Below are positions 7,269 through 16,106 of a stretch of DNA of 55,294 bases, piece after piece (position 1 is the stretch's first letter; the number at the start of each line of letters is the position of its first letter). Under the pieces are notes generated by a model. It was given only the letters and a program-made list of their open reading frames with translations. It searched no databases and was not told where the DNA came from. Location of the stretch: assembly GCA_022825665.1 (NCBI GenBank), contig JAJDWI010000166.1:1-55294 (forward strand), written 5' to 3'. The stretch is from Candidatus Poribacteria bacterium. Lineage in GTDB: Bacteria; Poribacteria; WGA-4E; WGA-3G. The translations under genes and the position numbers were made by a program.

Positions 7269-8889
7269 TTTCAGGATATAATGGGACAACACCAGCATAT
7301 TTCACTCCTGTTAGATATGCGATTTCACGTTTCCAAGTAGTTAGGTCATCAGTGTTGAAGTCGTTCAAATGTATATGTCCACAAGCACGTGCTAAAACCT
7401 GCATCAATTCAACAGATGCAGACAAGAAACGGTTCAACCGTTGCGCTGCTACTTCAACCTTTAATCGTTTGCGTAAATGTTCCTTTTGCGTTGCAATTCC
7501 CACAGGACAGTTATTCGTATGACAGGCTCGCATTCCTATACACCCGATTGCTTGCATTGCAGAATTGGCTATGGCGACTCCATCTGCCCCGAGTGCTAAC
7601 GCTTTGGCAAAATCCGCAGCTGTCCTCAAACCTCCTGTGATAATAAGTGTAATGTCTCCGTTTCCTGTATCATCAAGATATTTGCGTGCCCGTGCTAATG
7701 CTGGCATTGTCGGAACTGAAATATTGTCTCTGAATAACAACGGTGCTGCTCCAGTGCTGCCCCCTCGTCCATCCAATATAATGTAATCCACACCTATTTG
7801 GAATGCAGCATCAATATCCTTTTCAATATGTTGAGCAGATAGCTTAAATCCAATCGGTATGCCACCTGTTTCCTTTCGCACCAAGTCAGCGAATTTGGCA
7901 AAATCGTCAAGGGATTCCCAGTCAGGGAACCGAGCAGGTGAAATAGCTGGTTGCCCTACGGGCAATCTTCTGACAGCAGCAATTTCCTCAGTCACCTTGT
8001 TACCTGGAAGGTGTCCACCTGTACCCGTCTTTGCACCTTGTCCTCCTTTAAAATGAAACGCTTGTGCTTGATCCAATTTGTCGTAAGAGAAACCGAATCG
8101 TGCAGAAGCAAGTTCATAAAAGTAGCGACTGTTTTCCTTTGCCTCTGTAAGTAACATACCCCCTTCACCGGAGCAGATTCCGGTTCCAGCCATTTCAGCA
8201 CCCTTTGCCAACGCTATTTTCGCTTCTGCTGACAACGCGCCAAAACTCATATCGGATACAAAGATAGGTATATCTAATTTGAGGGGTTTTTTCGCATTTG
8301 GACCGATAACCAATTCAGTGCCAACCGCTGTATCGTCAAGATGTGGGGTTTTGTAGAGTTGTGCTACAACAAACTGCAAGTCATCCCAATTGGGTAAGTC
8401 TTTTCTCAGCACACCCATGGCTGCTGTTTGCCCGTGTTGTCCAACATTACTCAATCCATTACTTGCTAATTCCTGAATTTCTGCGACAAAAGGCTCGTCT
8501 TGTGTTCCGTGAATATCTTGGTAGTTTCCCTGATATTGATCACGGTGATAGGGCTGGGGGTTTTCCTTTTCCCACTCACGGATTTCATCTTCGTCAACAT
8601 ATACTGTGTCGTCTTCAATCCATGCCGTGAACTTAGCAAGCCGTTCAGAATTTAGGTATTCGCTTATACCCGTATCATAGCGGTAATCCCAAAAGTGAAC
8701 GCCGCAAATCAGGTTCTCACCTTCAATATAACCGTCTGCAAGCAATGCACCACGATGATGACATCTCCCGTATAGGACAGAAATCTGATTATCATATCGT
8801 ATAATGACTAAATCTACATTTGCAACAAGTCCGTATGCAGGTTCTCTGTCCTTGAGATCGCTGAAGTTAGCGATTTTTGTTTTCGTCAT
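7258..8889 (-). CDS. Rieske [2Fe-2S] domain fused to glutamate-synthase-type FMN domain
   Basis: The 543-residue protein has two modules. Residues about 1-105 form a Rieske domain with both ligand boxes, CHHRG (residue 43) and CGVHFWDY (residue 62). Residues about 160-520 form the FMN-binding glutamate-synthase (GltB central, archaeal type) TIM barrel. This part has SDMSFGALS, GEGGM, KGGQGAKTGTGG, DGRGGSTGAAP and a Cys cluster, CHTNNCPVGIATQ, that would hold an iron-sulphur centre. No glutamine amidotransferase domain is present. The Rieske domain probably delivers electrons to the FMN/Fe-S core, but the reaction, whether glutamate synthesis or another amination, is unproven. Confidence 0.85.
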   Translation of the reverse strand: MTKTKIANFSDLKDREPAYGLVANVDLVIIRYDNQISVLYGRCHHRGALLADGYIEGENLICGVHFWDYRYDTGISEYLNSERLAKFTAWIEDDTVYVDEDEIREWEKENPQPYHRDQYQGNYQDIHGTQDEPFVAEIQELASNGLSNVGQHGQTAAMGVLRKDLPNWDDLQFVVAQLYKTPHLDDTAVGTELVIGPNAKKPLKLDIPIFVSDMSFGALSAEAKIALAKGAEMAGTGICSGEGGMLLTEAKENSRYFYELASARFGFSYDKLDQAQAFHFKGGQGAKTGTGGHLPGNKVTEEIAAVRRLPVGQPAISPARFPDWESLDDFAKFADLVRKETGGIPIGFKLSAQHIEKDIDAAFQIGVDYIILDGRGGSTGAAPLLFRDNISVPTMPALARARKYLDDTGNGDITLIITGGLRTAADFAKALALGADGVAIANSAMQAIGCIGMRACHTNNCPVGIATQKEHLRKRLKVEVAAQRLNRFLSASVELMQVLARACGHIHLNDFNTDDLTTWKREIAYLTGVKYAGVVPLYPEIIN

Positions 8890-8941
8890 GTTTTCACCTT
8901 CTGCGTTTAAGATGGGTTAAACGCAAAAGATTTGTTACAGA

Positions 8942-9322
8942 TTACTCTACCTCTTCTTGACTGGTTGGTTCGGTTTGTTCAAGTTGAGAGAGACGTTGTT
9001 CTAATTTAGACTGCTGTCTACCTAAGCGCAGCACATACAGCATGATTGCAAGCCATATCACTAAGTAAGCTGCGAACAGAAATTTGAGTCGTCTTTTTTG
9101 TTTTGATTCCAGTTGCTCAACTACCAATTCTACAGATTTTGTAACTTCATCCTCATCTATCTGTGGTTTTGCTTCACCAGCCTCTTCAGCTGCGTTTTCG
9201 ACTTGTGCAATTGCATCCGATACAGCGGCATCAACTTCATTTGATGTTAACGTTACAGGTATTTGTGCTATCAGAAACAATCCAAAGATTCCGATAAAAA
9301 TAATAATTATGATTATACGCAT
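8942..9322 (-). CDS. CcmD-like membrane protein with N-terminal extension
   Basis: The 126-residue protein has an N-terminal hydrophobic helix (residues 2-20) and an acidic alanine-rich middle. A second helix follows at residues about 85-101 (AAYLVIWLAIMLYVLRLG), then a short charged coiled-coil segment. The second half resembles CcmD/CycX, the small haem-chaperone-release subunit of cytochrome c maturation. It abuts the ccmC stop with no gap, as ccmD does in other genomes. Normal CcmD is about 45-70 residues, so the first 75 residues are additional. No other Ccm subunits are in the window. Confidence 0.6.
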   Translation of the reverse strand: MRIIIIIIFIGIFGLFLIAQIPVTLTSNEVDAAVSDAIAQVENAAEEAGEAKPQIDEDEVTKSVELVVEQLESKQKRRLKFLFAAYLVIWLAIMLYVLRLGRQQSKLEQRLSQLEQTEPTSQEEVE

Positions 9323-10000
9323 TTACAGTTCTCCAAGTTGTCGTTGGCGAATTGTTTCATATTGCAGATTTGATTTTCCCATTCTGTATTGTAAAAGTAG
9401 CATTAGAACATAGAATGAAAGGAAAGCTAAAACTACAAACCAAAAAGTCAGTTTCATGGGTGTTGCCATATCGTATTTTGTATTTGTTCCTGGATGCATG
9501 TTTGATGCTGCTTGCCAGATATTGACTGAATGGTATACAATTGGCACGTTCAAACCAGCGAAGATACCTAATACTGCTGAAAAAGTTCTGCGTGTTTCTC
9601 CACTCAATATTGCCCGTAGGATAAAATAACCGACATACATCAACCACATAACCAGTGTTGTTGTCAATCGTGGTTCCCAAGTCCACCATGTATTCCAAGA
9701 AACGCGTGCCCAAATCGGTCCTGATAGTAACACGGCTGTGCAAAAGAGGAGTCCAATCTCGGCGGATGCTACTGCTAAAATGTCATGAATTGCTTTTCTT
9801 TTAATAAGAAACATGATACATAAGACAAAATTGACACCGAACGCTGCAAACGCTGTGAAAGCAGAGGATACGTGGAAGTAGAAGACCTTTTGTATTTCTA
9901 ACATGCTCTGTTCCATCGGTGCATAAGCAAATATAAGATAGATTCCGATGAAAATCATGATTGCTGATACAGCAGTTAGAATATTTATTGATTTTCCCAT
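9323..10000 (-). CDS. ccmC: CcmC, cytochrome c biogenesis haem-handling permease
   Basis: The 225-residue integral membrane protein has about six helices. It carries the tryptophan-rich haem-binding segment WNTWWTWEPRLTTT (residues about 100-113), the hallmark of CcmC/CcsA proteins. Flanking histidines include one in YFHVSSAF near residue 43 and one in VYHSVNIWQ near residue 155. CcmC loads haem onto CcmE in the periplasm-facing pathway. It overlaps the upstream map gene by 16 bases and abuts the ccmD-like gene, so all three are probably co-transcribed. E replaces the more usual D in the WD box, a common variant. Confidence 0.88.
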   Translation of the reverse strand: MGKSINILTAVSAIMIFIGIYLIFAYAPMEQSMLEIQKVFYFHVSSAFTAFAAFGVNFVLCIMFLIKRKAIHDILAVASAEIGLLFCTAVLLSGPIWARVSWNTWWTWEPRLTTTLVMWLMYVGYFILRAILSGETRRTFSAVLGIFAGLNVPIVYHSVNIWQAASNMHPGTNTKYDMATPMKLTFWFVVLAFLSFYVLMLLLQYRMGKSNLQYETIRQRQLGEL

Positions 10001-10773
10001 ATTGGACTCCCTGTAAGTATTTCTGGACCGTCCGATAGAATAGCTACCGTATGCTCAAATAGTGCAGACAAACTCCCATCTGAGGTGGTAACTCTCCATC
10101 CATCATCCAAAATATCCACACTTGATTGTCCTGCGTTGACCATAGCCTCAATTGCCAGCACCATTCCTGGTCTTAAACGAACCCCTCGTCCGGGTTTTCC
10201 ATTGGTTGGTACTTGTGGTTCTTCGTGTAGATGTCGACCAATACCGTGTCCGGAAAAATTCTGAAGGACGGAAAAGCCTGCTTCTTCAGCAACATTTTGT
10301 AGTTGATATGATACATCTCCCATACGGTTTCCCGGTTTTGCTTCTGAAATAGCGGCATATAACGATTCTTTGGTGACTTCAAGCAACTTTAGTGCATCAA
10401 GAGTGGTTTTCCCTACAGGAAATGTATAGGCGTTGTCCCCGTGATAACCGTCAACGTTGACAGCAGTATCAACCCCGATAATGTCCCCTTCTTTTAGTAC
10501 TTCTTTTACATCTGGAATGCCGTGGATAACGATGTCGTTGACAGAAACACAGATTGTGGCGGGATATGGAGGATGGTCTGGAATTTCATAACCGAGAAAT
10601 GATGAGGTAGCATTCAATTCTGCAATTGCTTTACGAGAGACCATTTCTAATTCGTAAGTCGTTACTCCCGGTTGAATTGCTTCAGCGATTGTATGTAGGA
10701 CTTTTGCAGCAGCTTGACCGCTACGTTTCATCTTCTCAATTTCTGTTCTGTTTTTAATTCTGATTTTTTGCAT
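9985..10773 (-). CDS. map: Methionine aminopeptidase, type I
   Basis: The 262-residue protein removes N-terminal methionine in the cytosol. All five metal ligands are recognisable. The two aspartates are in GVDTAVNVDGYHGDNAYTF, the histidine is in GHGIGRHLHEEP, and the glutamates are in VLAIEAMVN and LFEHTVAI. The N-terminus IRIKNRTEIEKMKRSGQAAA is typical of the short type I class without a zinc-finger extension. The length matches the family. The last 16 bases overlap the ccmC start, an unusual pairing for map, which often lies in ribosomal-protein operons. Confidence 0.93.
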   Translation of the reverse strand: MQKIRIKNRTEIEKMKRSGQAAAKVLHTIAEAIQPGVTTYELEMVSRKAIAELNATSSFLGYEIPDHPPYPATICVSVNDIVIHGIPDVKEVLKEGDIIGVDTAVNVDGYHGDNAYTFPVGKTTLDALKLLEVTKESLYAAISEAKPGNRMGDVSYQLQNVAEEAGFSVLQNFSGHGIGRHLHEEPQVPTNGKPGRGVRLRPGMVLAIEAMVNAGQSSVDILDDGWRVTTSDGSLSALFEHTVAILSDGPEILTGSPIWENQ

Positions 10774-11061
10774 AAAATATATAATCTATATCAAATAATA
10801 AAGGCGAGTACTTAATCTAAAATAGACTAAAGATTCAGAGTTTTCAGAGTCAAAGGATAATTTTCACAATTTTATCATGTACTACAAACCTGTATCCAAT
10901 ATGGTTTTATAGGACTATTATGACCTATTTAGTCAATAACGACTCTGAAAATTCGGATGCTTCTACATAAAACAATAACAATGGAATTTAGGATGTGGAT
11001 TCAGCCGATTCCGTAAGTTACTTATTCCGAACTCACGTTAGAATACGAACATTGTAACTTA
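10774..11061. other. AT-rich spacer between miaB and map
   Basis: The 288-base spacer has no convincing coding potential. I see no tRNA, strong palindrome or listed repeat in it. It presumably holds the 3' end of miaB and the promoter for map, but no clear -35/-10 pair was found. Confidence 0.5.
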
Positions 11062-12480
11062 TTATGTAACTATATCTCCAATCAATGTATGTGCAGTAGC
11101 AGATTGGATTTTGACGTTCACTATATCACCAACTTGTGCATTGTCCTTTGGGAAAACTGTGGTTTTGAATGTATCTGTCTTACCGTGATATTGATTAGAG
11201 GCTCGTCTGCTATCTCCTTCAACTAAAACGGGAACAGTAGTTCCAATTTTAGATTGGTTGATTTCACCTGAAATTTTCTCTTGTAACGCGATGATTTCGT
11301 TTAATCTTCTTGCCTTTTCTTCCTCAGGTACATCATCGGGTAGCATTTTGTTTGCTAATGTACCATCTCGTTCAGAATACTTGAACATAAAGGCAGAATC
11401 GAATCTAATTTTTTCCATTAGATCATAGGTCTGCTTAAAATCCTCTTCAGTTTCTTCACAAAAACCGACTATGACATCTGTTGAAATGGCAATCTGTGGG
11501 ATTCTATCACGGATTTTAGAGACAAGATCGCGATATTGTTCTGCCGTGTAGGTGCGGCGCATGCGTTGTAACACCTGAGTAGAACCGGACTGCAAGGGGA
11601 GATGGAGTTGCTTACAAACTTGTGGACAATTTTCCATTGCATCAATCATACTGTCTGTAGCATCGGCAGGATGTGGCGATGTAAATCGGACACGTTCTAC
11701 GCCATCAACTTCAGCGATTCGCCAAAGGAGTTCTCCAAAATCATTATTTCCATCGTGGTAGGAGTTCACCGTTTGTCCCAGCAGTACAATCTCCTTAAAT
11801 CCTTCATCCACAAGTCTTTGGACATCATCTGTAAGTAGTTTCAATGGAAGACTTCGTTCTCTACCTCGGACAAAAGGAACGATACAGAAAGTACACATTT
11901 TATCACACCCGCGCTGAATTGTTAGCCATGCTCGGATACCCTCTTTACGAATAGGTGCAATATCAGCGTAATCTTCACTTTTGTCCAATTGTAAACCAAG
12001 AAATGGATCACCACTTGCTACAGCATTGAGAGCCATCGGTAGATTACGGTAGGCATCGGGTCCCATCACAAGGTCAACATAAGGTGCTGCTTCCAATAAC
12101 TTATCACGGAGATGTTGTGCCATACAACCGCATACTCCGATTATAAGATTACCTTCCCGACGTTTTCTATGATTTAGATGCTCAAGTCGATTGATGACTT
12201 TAGTTTCAGCATTTTCACGGATAGCACAGGTATTGAGCAAGATAACATCAGCCTCATCAATATTAGAAACAGTGTGATGACCAGCTTGTGTTAAGATGCC
12301 TGCCATGAGTTCACTATCACTAACATTCATTTGACATCCGTAAGTTTCAATATATACATTTCGTGCGAATTGCGTATTTATCTTGTGTTTACGGATACTT
12401 ATGTCAGAGGGTTGTGCTAACAACTTACCGTCAGGATTTGGTTGTGATGTATAGATTGGAAGAGGAGATTTATTTTTCAT
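11062..12480 (-). CDS. miaB: tRNA-2-methylthio-N6-dimethylallyladenosine synthase MiaB
   Basis: The 472-residue radical-SAM methylthiotransferase shows all three expected domains. The N-terminal UPF0004 domain begins IETYGCQMNVSDSE near residue 47, with further cysteines in NTCAIRENAE and GVCGCMAQ. The radical-SAM core has CDKMCTFCIVPFVRGRERS near residue 190, the CxxxCxxC that binds the catalytic cluster. The C-terminal TRAM domain ends IQSATAHTLIGDIV. It modifies A37 of tRNAs reading UNN codons. An N-terminal extension of about 35 residues precedes the first domain. It lies 24 bases after the PmoA-like gene on the same strand. Confidence 0.93.
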   Translation of the reverse strand: MKNKSPLPIYTSQPNPDGKLLAQPSDISIRKHKINTQFARNVYIETYGCQMNVSDSELMAGILTQAGHHTVSNIDEADVILLNTCAIRENAETKVINRLEHLNHRKRREGNLIIGVCGCMAQHLRDKLLEAAPYVDLVMGPDAYRNLPMALNAVASGDPFLGLQLDKSEDYADIAPIRKEGIRAWLTIQRGCDKMCTFCIVPFVRGRERSLPLKLLTDDVQRLVDEGFKEIVLLGQTVNSYHDGNNDFGELLWRIAEVDGVERVRFTSPHPADATDSMIDAMENCPQVCKQLHLPLQSGSTQVLQRMRRTYTAEQYRDLVSKIRDRIPQIAISTDVIVGFCEETEEDFKQTYDLMEKIRFDSAFMFKYSERDGTLANKMLPDDVPEEEKARRLNEIIALQEKISGEINQSKIGTTVPVLVEGDSRRASNQYHGKTDTFKTTVFPKDNAQVGDIVNVKIQSATAHTLIGDIVT

Positions 12481-12504
12481 TGTGTAATAGAATATAAAAT
12501 TTGT

Positions 12505-13290
12505 TTATTGAGTATCACCATCACACCTTATATAATCTTGATAGCATTCTGATATGTCAGTAGTAAATAGGTCACCAACATAGATAATCATACGGTATTT
12601 TAATGTTCGGGTTGTATTTGTGTCTAAAGTAAACGGTTGTGATAGTGCACACAGATATCCGAGGTATGCATCTTCAGCAAGAAAGTGTGTTTCTCCATTA
12701 TCTGGATGTGGAAGAATCGCTAATCCAACAGCAGTGTTACCTAAAATGCCACATAATGTTCCCCACTCCGATTCCTTTTCATTCACTTCTAATTCACCAA
12801 TTCTCCCATTTGAATCTGCAGTTTTCCGATGTTCCATTTCGGCAGCGTTGTATCCTAATCGGACGTTATCAAAAGCAATTGAATTAGATGTAATATGCAG
12901 ATTTATGTTTATATCAACTATTTGCAAGTTATCTCGTCGTGGTAGAACTCTCGTTTTGCAGTTCTTTATTACCTCATAACTGTTTGCTTGGAAATTGGTT
13001 ATGCTAACGAAATTGGCATATTCCTCAGATTTTTCACATTCAAGGTTTGTAGTTTTCCTCTGTAACTGAACAGATTTTCCACTTTTATCCTTCACCGATT
13101 CAATTGAGAAACAGAGTCCTGGTAGATGCTTATCTTCAGTACCGTTCGTCAACACGTGTCCATTCGGAGCATATATAGGGTGAAAGTAGGGATGCGTTAC
13201 AGACTCACCAAAACAATAGGTGAGCGTTGGTTCACCTTTCTCAGTGATAGACAATTCTTTTCCAGGAACTTCTTCAAACCTAAATTCCAT
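12505..13290 (-). CDS. PmoA-related family protein (DUF6807-like)
   Basis: The 261-residue cytosolic protein matches the PmoA-like/DUF6807 pattern. An early PYFHPIYAPNGHVLTNG block lies near residue 33, an alternating beta-rich middle follows, and a closing YRMIIYVGD near residue 237 ends it. The family has a beta-sandwich fold. Despite its name it is not a methane-oxygenase subunit in these genomes, where it commonly sits with Gfo/Idh/MocA oxidoreductases and sugar-related genes. No signal peptide or catalytic motif is evident. It is the first gene of the minus-strand run containing miaB. The biochemical function is unknown. Confidence 0.6.
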   Translation of the reverse strand: MEFRFEEVPGKELSITEKGEPTLTYCFGESVTHPYFHPIYAPNGHVLTNGTEDKHLPGLCFSIESVKDKSGKSVQLQRKTTNLECEKSEEYANFVSITNFQANSYEVIKNCKTRVLPRRDNLQIVDININLHITSNSIAFDNVRLGYNAAEMEHRKTADSNGRIGELEVNEKESEWGTLCGILGNTAVGLAILPHPDNGETHFLAEDAYLGYLCALSQPFTLDTNTTRTLKYRMIIYVGDLFTTDISECYQDYIRCDGDTQ

Positions 13291-13475
13291 GTGCTAATTA
13301 TACCATGCCTACTATTATTATGCAAAAGTTATTGGTAGTAAACTAAAGCATTTCAATGTCTGATTTTCAATCTGAATCGCGGAATACACAGATTGCCCGG
13401 ATTAATGTAGATTACTGAATTTGAGGTATCGGAATCCTTTTGACTGTGTTGACAACTATTTGCAATGTTCGTGCT

Positions 13476-13510
13476 GAATGGCACAAACTAGAAAGTTTGT
13501 GCTACAAAAG
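13476..13510. repeat. Palindromic repeat GCACAAACT-AGTTTGTGC, copy 1
   Basis: GAATGGCACAAACTAGAAAG followed by TTTGTGCTAC forms a hairpin with arms GCACAAACT and AGTTTGTGC. The same 30-base unit recurs at 14182-14215 with one substitution in the loop (A to G), so the arms are conserved. It is a REP-like dispersed hairpin. Confidence 0.75.
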
Positions 13511-13588
13511 ACAACGACACTATGAGTACTGGTATAACATGTCGTAGGTCGCTAAGTTTGCTCCAACACACGGGATTGTATGTGAGAA

Positions 13589-13613
13589 GACGGGCGGGGA
13601 AACCCCGCCCCTA
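13589..13613. repeat. GC-rich hairpin repeat GGGCGGGG/CCCCGCCC, copy 1
   Basis: GGGCGGGG and CCCCGCCC form an eight-pair stem around a short AA loop, followed by CTAC. Related copies lie at 44914-44937 (nearly identical) and 16557-16580 (degenerate arms), with a worn copy near 13633. The GC content stands out sharply against the AT-rich surroundings. Confidence 0.7.
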
Positions 13614-13770
13614 CGATTAGTATGGGTGAATACGGTCAGGGAACTCCGCCCTACATTGGATACTCTAAAGAATGCTTATGCAACATGTTTGCGTGTCATG
13701 AATTTTGTGTAAGATTTGATTGCGAATTGTTTGTGCTTTTCATGTAAGGACATCGGTTTTTGCTCCTTCT

Positions 13771-13900
13771 AAAAACGAACCAAAAACGGCTTTTTTTCGG
13801 TTTTTGGTTCGTTTTGTAATTTGGGTTTATACCAGTCTGGAACTGGGTTTATAGGGGTTTTTGAAAATTCTGGATTTTTCATTTTTGGTTCGTTTTTTAT
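13771..13900. repeat. AACGAACCAAAAA repeat cluster with a 16-bp perfect hairpin
   Basis: AAAACGAACCAAAAAC (13772-13787) is the exact inverse of 13800-13815, forming a 16-pair stem around a T-rich loop. A third, direct copy of the right arm lies at about 13882-13899. The minus strand has an open frame of 75 codons across the region, rich in NEPK-type repeats, which I read as repeat DNA and not a gene. It could act as a strong terminator for flanking transcripts. Confidence 0.6.
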
Positions 13901-14181
13901 TTGCTTGGTTATGGTCAGTTCTTGGGTAAATATTTTTGGGTGACGGGTTGCGGTTTTTGTTGTGCATGTGGGGTGTGTGCGGTTTTTGATTTTCATAGTG
14001 GTCGTATTATAACAGGTGGTGGGAGGGGATGGAAGGGGTTGTGGGGATTGGAACCATAAGTTTCATGTATCTTTCATGTATGTTTCAGATTTTAGTTGTC
14101 TGAACCAGGATTTTCAGGATTGGCGTTTGGTGTATTGTATTCCGTTTCATAGGATGACGAGATATTGTGGCGTTGGTGGGG

Positions 14182-14215
14182 AATGGCACAAACTGGAAAG
14201 TTTGTGCTACGAAGA
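14182..14215. repeat. Palindromic repeat GCACAAACT-AGTTTGTGC, copy 2
   Basis: This is the second copy of the unit at 13476-13510, in the same orientation, with a G in place of A at the loop. A degenerate GC hairpin (GGCGAGAAAACCTCGC) follows directly, so the two repeat families are adjacent in both places. Confidence 0.7.
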
Positions 14216-14397
14216 GCAGGCGAGAAAACCTCGCACATACGAGGTTATGGTTCATGTCGGAGGTCGCTATATTTGCTCCGACCTACGATATGAGTCATTA
14301 CCTTTGTGAAATATAGGTTGTTTCGTCCATATTTTTTGAGTAACATGGTTAACATAAGAATGCTTTGTTAATTTTAAAATGAAGGTAGAAAGAACAA

Positions 14398-15096
14398 ATG
14401 AAACCTATAATTGGAATTCCAGTTGTTGATAGTGATGGCAATCACAACTTCAAAAATTACATTAATGCAGTTGAAGAACATGGTGGAGAAGCACAATTAC
14501 TAATTCGTGGTAGAGGAACATCTAAGGAATTTGTTACTGAAATTGATGGATTATTACTTCCTGGTGGTGGAGATATCCATCCAGACTATTTTAATCAAGA
14601 TTGGCATCCAAAAATCAAATATGTCAATGAAGATCGTGATGAGTTAGAAATATCAATTTTTGAGGAAGCATTCAAGGAAGATATACCAGTTTTTGGTATT
14701 TGTCGTGGGATACAGGTTATGAGTGTGGCAATGGGTGGTAGTCTCTATCAGGATATAGAAACGGTATATCCACAAGAAGCACTCACACATCCGAGCGTGT
14801 CTGGTAAAGATTCACGACATAGTATTGAGATTGAACCAGAGAGTATGCTTGGTGAAATAATCGGTAAGGGAATAGACGAAGTCAATTCTGCACATCATCA
14901 GGCAGTTGACGAGATTGGTGAAGGATTTGTTGTGACTGCTCGTTCAGATGATGGAATTGTTGAGGCGATAGAAAATCCATCAAAGCCGTTTATGGTTGGT
15001 GTGCAATATCATCCTGAGAGGATGACTCGAAATGAGAAGTTTAGTGAACATAGACGGAAGTTATTTGAAGCATTTCTTGAGGCAGCATCTAATTGA
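14398..15096 (+). CDS. Class I glutamine-amidotransferase-like hydrolase (peptidase C26, PuuD-like)
   Basis: The 232-residue protein has the nucleophile elbow GICRGIQVMSVAMGGSLYQD (catalytic Cys near residue 101). It also has the late HxE in QYHPERM (near residue 202), completing the Cys-His-Glu triad. The early GLLLPGGGDIHPDYF segment is typical of gamma-glutamyl-GABA hydrolases. Such enzymes release glutamate from gamma-glutamyl amides in polyamine breakdown. No other putrescine genes are nearby, so the substrate is open. GAAGG precedes the ATG by a suitable distance. It converges with the PorV-like gene 9 bases downstream. Confidence 0.8.
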   Translation: MKPIIGIPVVDSDGNHNFKNYINAVEEHGGEAQLLIRGRGTSKEFVTEIDGLLLPGGGDIHPDYFNQDWHPKIKYVNEDRDELEISIFEEAFKEDIPVFGICRGIQVMSVAMGGSLYQDIETVYPQEALTHPSVSGKDSRHSIEIEPESMLGEIIGKGIDEVNSAHHQAVDEIGEGFVVTARSDDGIVEAIENPSKPFMVGVQYHPERMTRNEKFSEHRRKLFEAFLEAASN

Positions 15097-15105
15097 GAGT
15101 TGAAG

Positions 15106-16035
15106 TTAGAAACTTGCGATCAAAGAGAATCGGTGTGTTAAACCCAAGTTACCGAATGGGACAAGTGCATAATCAATCTGAAACCGTTTAAGTGTCAATC
15201 CAAATCCACCTGCTAAACCTGATATAGCACCTAAATCATTTCCACCAAATTTGTATTTGTATCCAGTGCGGAGTTGTAGGATATTAGCCAGTGTATAACC
15301 GATTCCCGCCCCAACAGAATTATCGTTGTCGGTGGGACGAATGAAATCCAGAGTGAGAATAACTGCATCCTTCCATAGTCTATATGCAGTACCTAATCTG
15401 AGGACAAATGGAAGCGGAAATGAGTCCTCAATATATTTTATTCGTGGACCGACGTGTTGTGCATTGACCCCAATTGAGAGTGGAATATCTGAAAAAGAGT
15501 ATAACCCACCAAAATCGAAGGCGTATCCGTTTCCGCTTTCGTCAGCAATCTGTTCTTGTAAATATTTCGCGTTAATGCCGACTGCTAATGTATTACCAAA
15601 TCCGCGCGCATAAGATAGTATTACAGCAAGGTCGTAAGGACGGAATATTTCGGTCTCGTTTCCATCTTGATCGCGTCCTTGTAGTTCTCCAAATGATAGG
15701 AAATTTGCGCTTGCACCGACTGTATTGTTCCCAATTGGTAGGGCAAATCCGATGAATTCGTGATTTATTTCTGCGAACCATTCGTTGTGCATGAGTGCAA
15801 GTTGCGGTTTGTCGAGTTTTACGAGACCTGCTGGATTCCAGTAGGAGGCATATAGATCGTCTGTTGCTGCGACTTGCGACTCACCCATTCCCATAGCCTT
15901 TGCACCTACACCGATTTTTAAAAATGTCATAGCACGTGTGCCAGCATTTTCGTGGATGTCTGTGTTATCCGCTACAACTGATATTGAGGGAAAAATGAAA
16001 GAAAAAAGAAAAATGAATGTGTATATTCGATACAT
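15106..16035 (-). CDS. PorV/PorQ-family outer-membrane beta-barrel protein
   Basis: The 309-residue protein has a signal peptide (residues 1-21). The family signature follows: TFLKIGVGAKAMGMGESQVAATDD with ASYWNPAGL, then alternating beta strands with glycine turns to a final aromatic strand (HRFSLIASF). Ending in F is usual for outer-membrane barrels. PorV/PorQ proteins belong to the FadL-like UPF0164 group. They act in type IX secretion in Bacteroidetes, but in other phyla they occur without that system, and no other T9SS genes are here. It is probably a surface transport or secretion accessory barrel and implies a Gram-negative envelope. Confidence 0.8.
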   Translation of the reverse strand: MYRIYTFIFLFSFIFPSISVVADNTDIHENAGTRAMTFLKIGVGAKAMGMGESQVAATDDLYASYWNPAGLVKLDKPQLALMHNEWFAEINHEFIGFALPIGNNTVGASANFLSFGELQGRDQDGNETEIFRPYDLAVILSYARGFGNTLAVGINAKYLQEQIADESGNGYAFDFGGLYSFSDIPLSIGVNAQHVGPRIKYIEDSFPLPFVLRLGTAYRLWKDAVILTLDFIRPTDNDNSVGAGIGYTLANILQLRTGYKYKFGGNDLGAISGLAGGFGLTLKRFQIDYALVPFGNLGLTHRFSLIASF

Positions 16036-16106
16036 TAGGAAATCCGTATATTTACTGAATATTACTCAGTAGAGTTTTATGGTTAATATCTACCTATGTT
16101 AGTGTA

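Larger units (their letters stand above)
13291..14397. other. Repeat-rich 1.1 kb intergenic region
   Basis: No credible gene is present. The stretch is a patchwork of short palindromic repeat families that recur elsewhere in the window. These are the GCACAAACT..AGTTTGTGC hairpins (13476, 14182), the GGGCGGGG..CCCCGCCC hairpin (13589), the AAAACGAACCAAAAAC family (13771-13900) and a GTCTGAACCAGGATT element (about 14098). Open frames across it are made of repeat sequence. Confidence 0.65.

Noticed and set aside
13769-13996. 75-codon open frame on the minus strand with NEPK-type repeats
   Set aside because: It lies entirely in a hairpin repeat cluster and has no ribosome site or family resemblance; the repetition follows the DNA repeats.
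14016-14309. 97-codon frame on the plus strand before the C26 hydrolase gene
   Set aside because: It runs through two dispersed palindromes and has no recognisable motif, so it is repeat DNA.
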